Positions 44,457 to 54,273 of a DNA stretch of 64,000 nucleotides are shown piece after piece. Origin of the DNA: Leptotrichia wadei (lineage in GTDB: Bacteria > Fusobacteriota > Fusobacteriia > Fusobacteriales > Leptotrichiaceae); the NCBI RefSeq assembly GCF_007990445.1, contig NZ_AP019841.1:1302001-1366000 (forward strand), in the 5' to 3' direction. The translations under genes were made by a program, and so were the position numbers. Within the stretch, counting starts at the first letter, position 1, and each line of letters starts with the position of its first letter. The notes beneath the pieces were generated by a model. The model searched no databases and had not been told where the DNA came from. It saw nothing but the letters and a program-made list of their open reading frames with translations.

Positions 44457-46340
44457 TTAAAGTTTTAAGTCTTTAAATATAACTTCAATATCATCTTCTA
44501 TACTTCCTAAAGATTCCAAAATATCTTCATCAATTGCGTCTAACATAATTTTTTCTTTTTCTAAAAGTCTTTGATATATTTTTTGATCTAAAGAATATTC
44601 AAATCCATCTCTTGTTACAAATATACTTTGTAAAAAATAATATTGTGTATATTGCCCTTCTTTTAATCCTAAACGATGTATTCGATCCTTTGATTGTAAT
44701 AAATGTACTAAATTATAACTGTATTCATAATAAATTGCATCGTGGCAAACAGAGTGTAAAGAAACTGATTCTGCTAAGGTATGTGGATTTGTAATTAATA
44801 CATCAATTTCTTTTTCTTTAAATTTATTTAATATATTTTTTCTTTCTTCTTCTGAAGTACTACCAAAAATGACACCTGTAGATATTCCCTCCTTTTCCAA
44901 TTGAGAAGCCAACTGTCGAATTGAATCAACAAAAATACACCAGATAATTACTGACTTCCCTTCTGAATTAAGTTGCTTTACTTGTTGAATACAGGAATTA
45001 AATTTTTCAGTTTTACCAAAAGAATTTATTAAATCTTTGATATCCTGTGAATAATCAACATAATCAATATCTTCTGGATCTGATGTAGTATCCAATATAG
45101 CTGAAAAATCTTCTTGATTTTCAGATATAGCTTTTAATAACATTTTAGGATTTGATTCTAACTGTAATAACCTAATAATTAATGCTAATTTGTTTTTAGC
45201 ATATTTTAACAATAAAATATTAAAAATTTTATTTTCTTTATCTGATAGTTTGCATGGTAAAATAATATCTGGATTAACTTCAGGAACTTCCAATTGCTTT
45301 TTTGTTGTTCTACAAAAAAATGGTTTTATCTTTTTGTTGATATTTTCTATATCATATTCACTTGGAATCCTTAACTGGGCATCTCCAAAACCAAAAAAGT
45401 CATTGTATTCTTCATGATATAAAATATGTAATAAATTCTTAATGTCAAGATACGAATTTGGAAGGGGTGTTCCTGTTAATGCTATTGTATATCTAGCATT
45501 ATATGATATTTTGAGAGCATTCTTAGCTCTTTTACCATTTGGATTTTTTACTTTATGAACTTCATCAAAAACAAGCAGTGTTTTATCATCTATAATATTT
45601 TTTACCTCTTCCAAAATAGAATCTAAACTTTCATAATTAAAAAGTAGTAAATTTTTTTTATGAACTGCTTTATACAATAAGGCATTTTTCTTATCTCTTG
45701 AATTTGAATAATCTTGAATATTAAATAATTCTAATTTTCTTTTATTACCAAAACAATTATAAAATTCATCTTTCCATGAAATAAAAGAACTTCTAGGCCC
45801 AATCATAACTATTTTATCTACCAAACCTTTGTAGGATAAAAAACTAAAAACTCCATAAACTGAAGATGTTTTTCCAGAACCTGGTACAGAAAAATTAGCA
45901 GATTTTCTCATTGCAAACATAAAAAATGAATCCCAAGCCTGTTTTTCCCTTAATTTTCTTACCATTTGACTATCAATAACAGCTCTATAACTGTTATATT
46001 TTTCCAAGATTTCCTCAGTCTGACTTTTAATTCCTAAACCCACTCTTGATCTTTCATTAATATATATTTCTCTTTTTTGTATGTACTCTTCCACTTCTTT
46101 TGAAACGTGAAAATCAATATTATTTTTTGAAGAATATTTTTCTATTATTTCAATTATTTTTTTATATTTTATATAACCTATTTCTTTTTTAAAAAATAAT
46201 TTATTTTCCTCTGTCTTATCCCTAGAAACATATCTTTTTAATTGTAATTTATAAACTCTATTTCTCTTTAAATTAGAAATCATCGAAGAAACAAGAACTA
46301 AAATATCATTTTCAAATTGAAGTGTCAAATTATCATTCAC
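44457..46340 (-). CDS. SNF2-type helicase of a three-gene cassette
   Basis: 627 residues from a GTG at 46340, which follows GAGGAGG by 9 bases and overlaps the ParB-like gene by 8 bases (GTGAATGA); this is a translational coupling. Superfamily 2 motifs: Walker A FSVPGSGKTSSVYG (about 150-163), Walker B LLVFDEVHKVKNP (about 256-268), motif III ALTGTPLPNSYLD, motif V LITNPHTLAESVSLH and motif VI LQSKDRIHRLGL. No nuclease or methyltransferase domain is seen. It resembles the helicases of defence systems rather than RapA. It probably acts with the two upstream gene products. Confidence 0.85.
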   Translation of the reverse strand: MNDNLTLQFENDILVLVSSMISNLKRNRVYKLQLKRYVSRDKTEENKLFFKKEIGYIKYKKIIEIIEKYSSKNNIDFHVSKEVEEYIQKREIYINERSRVGLGIKSQTEEILEKYNSYRAVIDSQMVRKLREKQAWDSFFMFAMRKSANFSVPGSGKTSSVYGVFSFLSYKGLVDKIVMIGPRSSFISWKDEFYNCFGNKRKLELFNIQDYSNSRDKKNALLYKAVHKKNLLLFNYESLDSILEEVKNIIDDKTLLVFDEVHKVKNPNGKRAKNALKISYNARYTIALTGTPLPNSYLDIKNLLHILYHEEYNDFFGFGDAQLRIPSEYDIENINKKIKPFFCRTTKKQLEVPEVNPDIILPCKLSDKENKIFNILLLKYAKNKLALIIRLLQLESNPKMLLKAISENQEDFSAILDTTSDPEDIDYVDYSQDIKDLINSFGKTEKFNSCIQQVKQLNSEGKSVIIWCIFVDSIRQLASQLEKEGISTGVIFGSTSEEERKNILNKFKEKEIDVLITNPHTLAESVSLHSVCHDAIYYEYSYNLVHLLQSKDRIHRLGLKEGQYTQYYFLQSIFVTRDGFEYSLDQKIYQRLLEKEKIMLDAIDEDILESLGSIEDDIEVIFKDLKL

Positions 46341-47583
46341 TATCGGTTTCCTCCTCAGTTTTTTGATCAATCTCTTCTAATCTATCTTCTAACTTCTCAA
46401 TTTTTTTCTTTAACTCATCTATTTTCCCTTTTAATTCTTCTATTTGGTCATCTTTTAATTTATCCAAAATTTTAAGATCAATCTCATCTAAACTATTACA
46501 TGCCTTTTCCATAGATTTTAACGGTGCATTTCTAGTTTTTTCCCCTGCAGATCTTGTAACATACTTTTCTGTTGTACGCAAAAACTCATTTTTTATTTTT
46601 TTATCTTCTGCTATTTCACCGATTTTTTTACTTGCATTTTTATCAGATTCTTCTAATTTTTCACAAACTTGTTCCACAATCGGAGATTGCTCTTTCAAGT
46701 AATCTTTTAAATGTTTTAGATTAGCTGCAATATCATTTATTTTTCTTATATATCTAGTTAAATCTCCAGCAGGTTTGCTTAAAAATTGACTAAATACAGC
46801 ATTCTTCAAATTTTCTTTAATATCTTCATCATTAATTTTTTTTAACATTTTCTGTAATTCCTTTAAAGGATCTACAAGATCTAAATCTCTAGCCAAATGA
46901 AATTGTTTTTCTGCATCAATAAATTCTAGAAACTCAGCTAATAAATTTGCTCTTTCAACTTCTGAAATTATATTTTTTTCTGTATCATTTACACTTTTAG
47001 CATATTCTGCTGTTGTTAATAATTTTGTTTCCACAATATCATGATAAATTCCCACTAATCTTTCAATAGGACTATACCCAACTTTTTCGTCAACACCATG
47101 CTGTAACATAAGTTCTAACATTTTTATATCTTTTTCATTATTCTCAATACTGTAATCCAATATAACAGCTTCAAAATACTGCTCTTTATGAGTTTCCTTC
47201 TCAATATTTCTCAAACATGTGAATCTCCGATTTCCATCAATAATACGTCCATCTAACAGTACCACTCCTACTTCTATCTGTCCAATAGCTTTTATATTTT
47301 GTTGAGTTTTTTTTAATGCATTATAATTACTTTCTGTAATAAACCTATGAATAATTTCATTATAACTTTCTCTATCAGAATAATCTATTTTATCAATATT
47401 ATTTTCCATTTTATATCTTGAAATCCAAGTGGAAATTCTATCATTTTGATCATTGTAAAATAACTTATCCAATCTAATCTTATAAATTGGATAATCTTTT
47501 GAATGATTTCTGATGACTAATTTTTTTTTATTTTCTGTTTTAAATACAGACTTTTCTGCTAAATCGTTTTCTAATAAATTCAT
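46333..47583 (-). CDS. ParB-like protein of the three-gene cassette
   Basis: 416 residues. A ParB/Srx-like core lies near 90-120 (NIKAIGQIEVGVVLLDGRII then DGNRRFTCLRNI), in which DGNRR is the family's DG(x)RR motif. A helical middle part follows, then a coiled coil at about 370-410 (EELKGKIDELKKKIEKLEDR) and an acidic end. ParB-fold proteins bind DNA and hydrolyse CTP or act as nucleases; which applies here is unknown. The start is one base after the 980-residue gene's stop region, and it overlaps the helicase gene, so the three are one unit. Confidence 0.75.
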   Translation of the reverse strand: MNLLENDLAEKSVFKTENKKKLVIRNHSKDYPIYKIRLDKLFYNDQNDRISTWISRYKMENNIDKIDYSDRESYNEIIHRFITESNYNALKKTQQNIKAIGQIEVGVVLLDGRIIDGNRRFTCLRNIEKETHKEQYFEAVILDYSIENNEKDIKMLELMLQHGVDEKVGYSPIERLVGIYHDIVETKLLTTAEYAKSVNDTEKNIISEVERANLLAEFLEFIDAEKQFHLARDLDLVDPLKELQKMLKKINDEDIKENLKNAVFSQFLSKPAGDLTRYIRKINDIAANLKHLKDYLKEQSPIVEQVCEKLEESDKNASKKIGEIAEDKKIKNEFLRTTEKYVTRSAGEKTRNAPLKSMEKACNSLDEIDLKILDKLKDDQIEELKGKIDELKKKIEKLEDRLEEIDQKTEEETDSE

Positions 47584-50526
47584 TTATATCACCTCATAAT
47601 AAATTTCATAATCTGCAAACACTATTTTAGAAATAGGGTCATAAAACATAGAAGTAGACTTTACAGAACTAATAACATCGTGCACATCAAGCACAATATT
47701 ATATTCATCTCTTAATAAATCGTTTAAGTCATAAACTTCTATATAAAGTTTTTCCTGTTTATACACAATACGCTCTAAAAAATCTTCAAAATTTGCTCCT
47801 TCACCATTACTATACATAAGTTTATTTTTCCCTATTCTTCTATAGGAAATTCTATTCTTATCTTCAATAAGAATAGATGTATAAAAATAATCGTCAAATC
47901 CCAGTTCATCTAATTCATGATAAAATCCATTTTTCTTCAATGAAAATGTTGTAAAATACTTATCTTTTCCTATAAATTCTAAAACATCTGAACAATATTG
48001 TTTTAAATCTTCTTTTGTTATTCCTAGTTTTTTCAATTTACTAAAATTAACAAATTTATTTGGTGAAAATTCAATAATTTCATATACATATTTTAATCTA
48101 TAAATTTGAGAAATAAACATCGGCAAAGATTTTATTTTAGAAGATATATCATCCAATTTTACAATCTCATTTTTTTGTAAAAATTGATAAAAATAACTAG
48201 ATGCTGAGTCATATTGACTTTTTACAATATATCCTCCAGAAATTTTATATCCTAATTTTTTTAATAAAATTGGATTCAAAAATTCCTTTTTATAGTTTGG
48301 AAATGTTTTTTCAATTTTTTCTCTAACTTCTTGAACTGCATAAAGTTCTTCAGATAATATATCTTTTAGCTCAAGAAAAATTGAATCATCATACTCTTCA
48401 AATTTTATATCGTATATTCCACTGCAATTATATTCATCTATGTAAGAAAGATAATTAGCTGCAAATGTTTTAGAATCAACCCCATAAAAATCTTCATATT
48501 CATTTATAAAGTCCTGTTTTGAAATAGGAGATAATAATGACAACAACTCTTTTACCTGCTGTTCTCTATCAGCTTTACCAAATTCTATTGACGGCATTCT
48601 ACCAAATTTTATTTCAGGATATTTATCCACAGTACATATCTTTTTTAACAAATTATGAAGTTCATATTCATCACGAATATCATACATTTTCATTAAATCA
48701 GGATACATTTTAAAAAATTTCAGACTTGAATATTCCTCATTTTTATACTGGCTTAAATTTAAAGTTTCTAAAAAGTCGCTAAAATCATATCCTAAAATAT
48801 TATAATATCTAAATTTTTTCTTTGGTTTCCATAAAACATTCATATCATCTCTTATACGATTTTCATAACTTCTATCCACAATTTTAAGACTTTCTTCTTT
48901 TTCATAACCTAATTCAGTTAAAAACATATCATACATTTCTTTAAATTCAATATAAGACATTCCATCATTAGCAAAATGCTTTATAATATAATTTGTAAAA
49001 CTTGCTCTCCCCACGAGTATTCTTTCTTTATCGAAAGTAATATAATCTTTATAAACAAATTTTTCAAAAACTCTCCGAATTATAGCAGGAATCTCTTCAT
49101 CTTCTAAAAGCTCCTGTAATGATTTTCTCACATTTTTAACCTGATTTAACTCATTTCTATATCTCAAACTTAAATAGTTATATGTTTCTTCTTCTCTTAA
49201 GGCAACTAGAAATGCCTCTTTATTCACATCATATTTTAAATATATATCCTTAAAAAAATCTTCTTTAAATTTTCCAAAAGATAATTTTTTCAATCCTTTT
49301 GCTTCAATCTGTCTTACTCTTTCTCTTGTTATCTCTAAAGTATCTCCTATTTCTTCCAATGTTTTCCCAGAAATTCTATTTAAAAAGATATTTGCTTCAT
49401 TTTCTGTCAAATAATTGTACACTTCTTCTTTAACACTTTTATATACAATTACAAATCTATCATCATATAACTTTTTAATTAAGTTTGATTCGCATAAATA
49501 TTCAATAGTTTTTTTATATATTTTTTTATCTTTTAAAATTTCAGGAATACTTTCCCATAAAATATCTTCTTCAATTCCGTAAATATTTTTAGATATTTGC
49601 CTAATAATATATTTTAACCACTTTTCTTTCCCATAACTATTTTTCCACCATAAAAGCGAAACTATATTTTCAGTTATATAATTATAATCATTTTCCTCTG
49701 TTAAATCAGTATACTGCACAAAAGAAAAATAGTGATCAGAAATATTTGAAATCAACTTTTCAGTATTGCAATTTAATATTGCAGCAACTTTTTTAAAAAA
49801 ATCAACACTTTCTTTTGAAATTTTTTCTTCTTCTGATCCCTTATCTTCAATATTAGCTGGTATTCCAAAATAAAAAAATATAAGAAATTTAAATCTTTGC
49901 AGTTCTTTTAGAGTCTTTCCCCCCATTTGCTTTATTGCCTTCAATTCTTCTTTCGTTTTATAAAAAAGCTGAGAACAGTATTTAATATTAGCAATCTTCA
50001 AACAATTTTTAGCTCTTGCTGAAAGTCTTAAATAATCTATACTTATATCTCCCCTTATATTTATTGGAACTTCAATGTTAAGATCCCTTCTTATACTTCT
50101 TATTTCCTTTTGTACTGTATTTTCCAAATATTCTGGTAATTCAAATTCCTCATCACTCTTGGTAAGAAGTTCTGAATAATACTCTATACCAAGTTCCTTT
50201 AAAAAATTTTTACTTTCTTCTGAAAGTCCTAAATCCTCAATAGGAATATCTTTATATTTTTCTCCAAATTTATTTGTGAAATATTTATCTTTTGATATTT
50301 TCATTTCTATTTCAGAAATATCTATATTATCAAAATTATGATCTTTTAGCATTTCTATCTTTGATAATATTTCTTGAATAGATTTTTTTCCTATCCCTTT
50401 GAAATTTTTTATATCTTCTACCGAAACAGTTAATAAATCTTGAACAGTAATAATATTAAATTTTTCTAAAACATTATAAGATCTTTTTGATAATTGAAGT
50501 ATTTGAATTGACGTATCTTTTTTCAT
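47584..50526 (-). CDS. giant RNAP-alpha-CTD/sigma-region-4-like protein
   Basis: 980 residues. Three alpha-CTD-like helix-hairpin-helix units are visible: 9-58 (LQLSKRSYNVLEKFNIITVQ...FKGIGKKSIQEIL), about 97-145 (LGLSEESKNFLKELGIEYYS) and 163-213 (LRLSARAKNCLKIANIKYCS...IKQMGGKTLKELQ). At 381-415 is a sigma region 4-type helix-turn-helix, TLEEIGDTLEITRERVRQIE. The remaining 560 residues are helical with no motif I know. It probably binds DNA, perhaps recruiting RNA polymerase or recognising sites for the helicase. AAGGAG lies 9 bases before the ATG. First gene of the cassette. Confidence 0.75.
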   Translation of the reverse strand: MKKDTSIQILQLSKRSYNVLEKFNIITVQDLLTVSVEDIKNFKGIGKKSIQEILSKIEMLKDHNFDNIDISEIEMKISKDKYFTNKFGEKYKDIPIEDLGLSEESKNFLKELGIEYYSELLTKSDEEFELPEYLENTVQKEIRSIRRDLNIEVPINIRGDISIDYLRLSARAKNCLKIANIKYCSQLFYKTKEELKAIKQMGGKTLKELQRFKFLIFFYFGIPANIEDKGSEEEKISKESVDFFKKVAAILNCNTEKLISNISDHYFSFVQYTDLTEENDYNYITENIVSLLWWKNSYGKEKWLKYIIRQISKNIYGIEEDILWESIPEILKDKKIYKKTIEYLCESNLIKKLYDDRFVIVYKSVKEEVYNYLTENEANIFLNRISGKTLEEIGDTLEITRERVRQIEAKGLKKLSFGKFKEDFFKDIYLKYDVNKEAFLVALREEETYNYLSLRYRNELNQVKNVRKSLQELLEDEEIPAIIRRVFEKFVYKDYITFDKERILVGRASFTNYIIKHFANDGMSYIEFKEMYDMFLTELGYEKEESLKIVDRSYENRIRDDMNVLWKPKKKFRYYNILGYDFSDFLETLNLSQYKNEEYSSLKFFKMYPDLMKMYDIRDEYELHNLLKKICTVDKYPEIKFGRMPSIEFGKADREQQVKELLSLLSPISKQDFINEYEDFYGVDSKTFAANYLSYIDEYNCSGIYDIKFEEYDDSIFLELKDILSEELYAVQEVREKIEKTFPNYKKEFLNPILLKKLGYKISGGYIVKSQYDSASSYFYQFLQKNEIVKLDDISSKIKSLPMFISQIYRLKYVYEIIEFSPNKFVNFSKLKKLGITKEDLKQYCSDVLEFIGKDKYFTTFSLKKNGFYHELDELGFDDYFYTSILIEDKNRISYRRIGKNKLMYSNGEGANFEDFLERIVYKQEKLYIEVYDLNDLLRDEYNIVLDVHDVISSVKSTSMFYDPISKIVFADYEIYYEVI

Positions 50527-50958
50527 AATTAAAAAACTCCTTCTCTGCTTTTAATTAATGTTCAAATTTTATGCTGCTATGCTCTACTTTTTAATGTACA
50601 TCTCACATTTTAAACTCAACTTTTTATAAAAAACTTTTTGTATTTCTTCATAATTAAACAGTTTTATATTTTGAAAAATATTAATTCCATTATTTAGAAC
50701 AAAAATATTAACTATTTCTAAGTCTAATAGCATTTAAGTATAGTAACATTATATTTCATTTATTTAATAGTTTACTTTATTTAAAAATAAATATCAAGAT
50801 AAATTGTAATTTCAAAAAATTATAAAATAAAATATTTATAAAAATTTTTTGCCCAAAACATTTTATTTTCTCATTCATTTATTTTTCAAAAATTTACAAA
50901 GCCAATATTTTTTGGTATAATGAAATTAAATAATTTTTTAGAAAGTGATGTGATAAAA
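50527..50958. other. 432-bp divergent intergenic region
   Basis: The region is very AT-rich and holds the divergent promoters of the three-gene cassette (minus) and the M20 peptidase (plus, 50893-50921). No ORF, RNA or clear repeat besides an ATTTTAAACTC tract near 50608-50620. The composition change and the cassette's isolation are compatible with an insertion boundary here. Confidence 0.5.
50893..50921 (+). promoter_or_regulatory. promoter of the M20 peptidase gene
   Basis: TTTACA (50893-50898), 17-bp spacer, TATAAT (50916-50921). The -10 element overlaps the ATG at 50920, so that ATG cannot be the translated start; transcription begins near 50928. Confidence 0.75.
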
Positions 50959-52173
50959 ATGGATTCACAAGAGATAAATAAATTTATAAAGGAAAATGTT
51001 GATAAAATTTATGATGAAATGGTAAAAGTTAGAAGAACTATTCATGAAAATCCTGAACTTGGGGATGAAGAGTTTGAAACAAGTAAATTGATAAAAAGAT
51101 TTTTGACAAAAAATGGTATTGAATTTTTTGAAGTTATAAATACAGGAGTTGTTGCGACTATTTATAATGATAAGGAAAATATGGAAAATAAAACAGTTGC
51201 TACTCGTGCGGATATTGATGCATTGCCGATTTTTGAAGAAAATGATGTTGACTATAAATCTAAAAATACTGGAAAAATGCATGCTTGTGGACATGATGCA
51301 CATACAACTATTCAGCTTGGAGTGGCAAAGGTTCTGGCAGAAAATAAGGATAAATGGCATGGAACTGCGAGATTTTTCTTCCAGCCTGCAGAGGAAACTT
51401 CTGGGGGATCAGATAGAATGATAAAAGCTGGAGCATTGGAATTTGAAAAGGAAAAAGATAGAAAAATAGATGCTTTTTTTGCATTGCACATGGCTCCAGA
51501 AATAGAACTTGGCAAAATTGGAATAAAATATGGAAAGGCACATGCTTCATCAGCAAGAATACATCTTACAATAAATGGAGTTTCAGCTCATGCCGCATTG
51601 CCTCACAAGGGAATTGATGCAATTTTAATCGGTGCAAAAGTTATGGAATATCTTCAATCTATTGTCAGCAGAAGAATTGATCCAAGAGAAGAGGCTGTAA
51701 TTACAATTGGGGCATTTAATGGAGGTTTTGCTGATAATGTTGTCTGTGACAAAGTAGAAATGAAGGGAACAGCTAGAACAATGTCTGAAGAAACACGAAC
51801 ATTTATAATTGAAACATTAAAAAGAGACTTGCCTAAGTTTGTAGAAGCATTAGGCGGAATAGCAAATGTTGATATTGTACGTGGCTATGCACCTGTAATT
51901 AATAATGATGAAATGACAGAAAGAGTGGAAAATAACATTGTTGATTTGTATGGTAAAAATGCTTTGGAACTAATAAAGCAGCCTAGAATGGATGTTGAAG
52001 ATGTAAGCTACTTTTTAAATGAAATTCCTGGATGTTTTTTCAGACTGGGAACACGAGTGGAAGAAAAGGGATTAATTTACGATTTGCACCATCCTAAATT
52101 TAATATTGATGAGAAAAGTTTAAAAATTGGAATGGGATTACAATTGAAAAATATTTTAGAATATTTAAAATAA
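50959..52173 (+). CDS. M20-family amidohydrolase/aminoacylase
   Basis: 404 residues from the ATG at 50959; the longer in-frame start at 50920 lies inside the promoter. M20D-type metal-dependent hydrolases split N-acyl amino acids or similar amides. The first metal site is in MHACGHDAHTTIQLG, the catalytic glutamates in FFQPAEETSGGSDRM, later His in FFALHMAPEIELG, and the C-terminal His in YDLHHPKFNID. The dimerisation domain has GVSAHAALPHKGIDAILIGA. The exact substrate cannot be read from the sequence. It forms a unit with the methyltransferase gene 12 bp downstream. Confidence 0.9.
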   Translation: MDSQEINKFIKENVDKIYDEMVKVRRTIHENPELGDEEFETSKLIKRFLTKNGIEFFEVINTGVVATIYNDKENMENKTVATRADIDALPIFEENDVDYKSKNTGKMHACGHDAHTTIQLGVAKVLAENKDKWHGTARFFFQPAEETSGGSDRMIKAGALEFEKEKDRKIDAFFALHMAPEIELGKIGIKYGKAHASSARIHLTINGVSAHAALPHKGIDAILIGAKVMEYLQSIVSRRIDPREEAVITIGAFNGGFADNVVCDKVEMKGTARTMSEETRTFIIETLKRDLPKFVEALGGIANVDIVRGYAPVINNDEMTERVENNIVDLYGKNALELIKQPRMDVEDVSYFLNEIPGCFFRLGTRVEEKGLIYDLHHPKFNIDEKSLKIGMGLQLKNILEYLK

Positions 52174-52185
52174 AAAAGGAATAAG

Positions 52186-53604
52186 ATGAATAAAATAAAA
52201 AATAATTATGAAGTTGGGCAAAAGCTGGAAATTGAAATAGAAAAAATAGTATTTGGCGGCGAAGGTCTTGGAAGAATTGATGGGTTTACTGTATTTGTAC
52301 CAATGAGCGTGCCAGGAGATAAACTGGAAATTGATATTATTTCTGTGAAAAAGTCTTATGCTAGAGGGCTGATAACTAGAATAATTGAGCCGTCAAAAGA
52401 TAGGATTGAAGATTTATCCAAAATTAGTTTTGAAGATTTCGATGGCTGTGACTTTGGGATGTTAAAGTATGAAAAACAACTTGAGTATAAGGATAAAATG
52501 CTTGAAGAAGTTCTCACAAAAATTTCAGGAATTGATTTGGAGAATGTACAAGTTGGGAAAATTATTGGAAGTGATGAAAAGGTTAATTATCGAAATAAAA
52601 CGGCTGAGCCATTTTTTAAAAAGGATGGGATTATTCAAACAGGATTTTATTCTAGAAAATCCCACAATGTTTTTCTGGCTAAAGAAAACCTCTTAAAATC
52701 AGAAATTGCAAAAATGATTATTGATAAATTTTTACAAAAAGTAAATAGTTTTTCAGGTACAAAAAAAGAATTTAAAGTTTTTAATGAAATTAATAACACT
52801 GGATTTTTGAAGCAAATAATGGTTAGAAATAATGAAAAGAATGAAGTTATGATAATTGTTATTGTAAATAAAAATTCCCAATATAATCAGCTTTCAAAAG
52901 TACTGGAAGAAATGTATGATGAAAATGAGTGCATAAAGTCAGTTTATATTTCCGTAAAAACTGAACAAAATAACGTGATTTTAGGAAAAAATATTCATTT
53001 ATTTGGAAGCCAGTATTTGGAAGAGGAAATGGAAGGATTAAAATTTAAAATTTATCCAAATTCATTTTTCCAAATTAATAAAAAACAGGCACTTAAACTT
53101 TATGACACAGCGATTGAATTTTTAAATGAAGAAAAAAATAACAAAAATAATGGCAAAATTTATGAAAAAACAGTAATTGACGCATTTTCTGGAACAGGAA
53201 CAATTGCAATGATGCTTTCTAAAAATATAAAAAAAGTTATTGGAATTGAAAGTGTTGAAAGTTCTACTCTTGCAGCAAAATTAACATCCTACGAAAATTC
53301 CATTCAAAATGTGGAATTTGTAAATGGAAAAGTTGAAAAGGAACTGCCAAAAATTCTAAAAAGAGAAAATATTGGAGCGATCGTTTTTGACCCGCCAAGA
53401 CGAGGAATCGAAGAGTCAGCATTAAAGAGTGTTATACAGAATAAAATTGAAAAAATTGTTTATATTTCTTGCAACCCTGCAACTTTTGCACGGGATGTGA
53501 AGATTTTAACTGAAAATGGGTATGTATTGAAGAAAATTACGCCTGTGGATATGTTCCCGCAAACCGCACATATTGAAGTTGTCGGACTGCTGGAAAAACT
53601 TTAA
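52186..53604 (+). CDS. rlmD: 23S rRNA (uracil-5-)-methyltransferase, RlmD/RumA-like
   Basis: 472 residues. An N-terminal TRAM domain (about 8-70, VFGGEGLGRIDGFTVFVP) is followed by a class I methyltransferase fold. The SAM motif is VIDAFSGTGTIAMML; the catalytic cysteine is in VYISCNPATFARDV, and PPR is in VFDPPRRGIEESA. Bacterial RlmD normally has a CxGC..C iron-sulphur cluster; here the corresponding place reads DGCDFGMLKYEKQLEYKD with a single cysteine, so the cluster is lost, as in RlmCD-type enzymes of low-GC bacteria. The uracil methylated (747, 1939 or tRNA 54) is uncertain. Confidence 0.85.
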   Translation: MNKIKNNYEVGQKLEIEIEKIVFGGEGLGRIDGFTVFVPMSVPGDKLEIDIISVKKSYARGLITRIIEPSKDRIEDLSKISFEDFDGCDFGMLKYEKQLEYKDKMLEEVLTKISGIDLENVQVGKIIGSDEKVNYRNKTAEPFFKKDGIIQTGFYSRKSHNVFLAKENLLKSEIAKMIIDKFLQKVNSFSGTKKEFKVFNEINNTGFLKQIMVRNNEKNEVMIIVIVNKNSQYNQLSKVLEEMYDENECIKSVYISVKTEQNNVILGKNIHLFGSQYLEEEMEGLKFKIYPNSFFQINKKQALKLYDTAIEFLNEEKNNKNNGKIYEKTVIDAFSGTGTIAMMLSKNIKKVIGIESVESSTLAAKLTSYENSIQNVEFVNGKVEKELPKILKRENIGAIVFDPPRRGIEESALKSVIQNKIEKIVYISCNPATFARDVKILTENGYVLKKITPVDMFPQTAHIEVVGLLEKL

Positions 53605-53639
53605 AACTAAAAATTTCGTATAAAGAAAGTTGAGAATTT

Positions 53640-54227
53640 ATGAAAATATACACAAAATATGGCGATGAAGGATTTACAAGGCTTTATGGCGGAAAACGAG
53701 TCAGCAAGACTCACGTTAGGGTAAAAGCGTATGGAAAGATGGATGAAGTTTGCTCGTTGCTTGGGGTAATTGTGGCTGAAATTTGTGAAAATGATAAATT
53801 AAATAAAATTTTAGGAGAAATCCGCAAGGAATGTGAAAATATTCAGCAGCAGTTATTTGACTGTGGAAGTGATCTTGCAACACCTGACAGACTGCGAGAA
53901 TATAAGCAAAAAATTGATGATGTGAAATGGCTTGAGCAAAGGATGGATGAATACATTCCCTTGCTTCCTAAACTAGAATATTTTATAATTCCAGGCGGAA
54001 GCAAGATTTCAAGCATGTTTCATTCGATTCGGGCAAGTACACGGAATCTTGAGAGAAAAATGGCCGCTGTAATTGAAGCAGGCGAAGATATAAACAAAAT
54101 TGGATTTCAATATATAAATAGACTTTCAGATTATTTTTTTGTGATTGCATGCCTTGTGAATTTGAAATTGGGAGTTAATGAAACTGTCTATAAAAAAAGT
54201 AAGAAAATTTTCAAAGCAAAAGATTGA
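53640..54227 (+). CDS. PduO-type cob(I)alamin adenosyltransferase
   Basis: 195 residues. The enzyme adenosylates cobalamin with ATP. The N-terminal ATP loop is KIYTKYGDEGFTRLYGGKRV (family TKxGDxG), with RVKAYGKMDEVCSLLG next. The C-terminal part FIIPGGSKISSMFHSIRAST and RNLERK carry the conserved Arg and Glu. Ribosome site weak (AAAGTTGAG). It suggests use of B12 coenzyme by enzymes outside the window. Between rlmD-like and proC genes with short gaps. Confidence 0.9.
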   Translation: MKIYTKYGDEGFTRLYGGKRVSKTHVRVKAYGKMDEVCSLLGVIVAEICENDKLNKILGEIRKECENIQQQLFDCGSDLATPDRLREYKQKIDDVKWLEQRMDEYIPLLPKLEYFIIPGGSKISSMFHSIRASTRNLERKMAAVIEAGEDINKIGFQYINRLSDYFFVIACLVNLKLGVNETVYKKSKKIFKAKD

Positions 54228-54273
54228 AAAGAAAAAAATGAGATAGAAAAAATAAAAAAGGAGCTGATTCAAA

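Noticed and set aside
50920-50958. M20 peptidase start at 50920
   Set aside because: The ATG overlaps the -10 element TATAAT (50916-50921), so it is upstream of the transcript.
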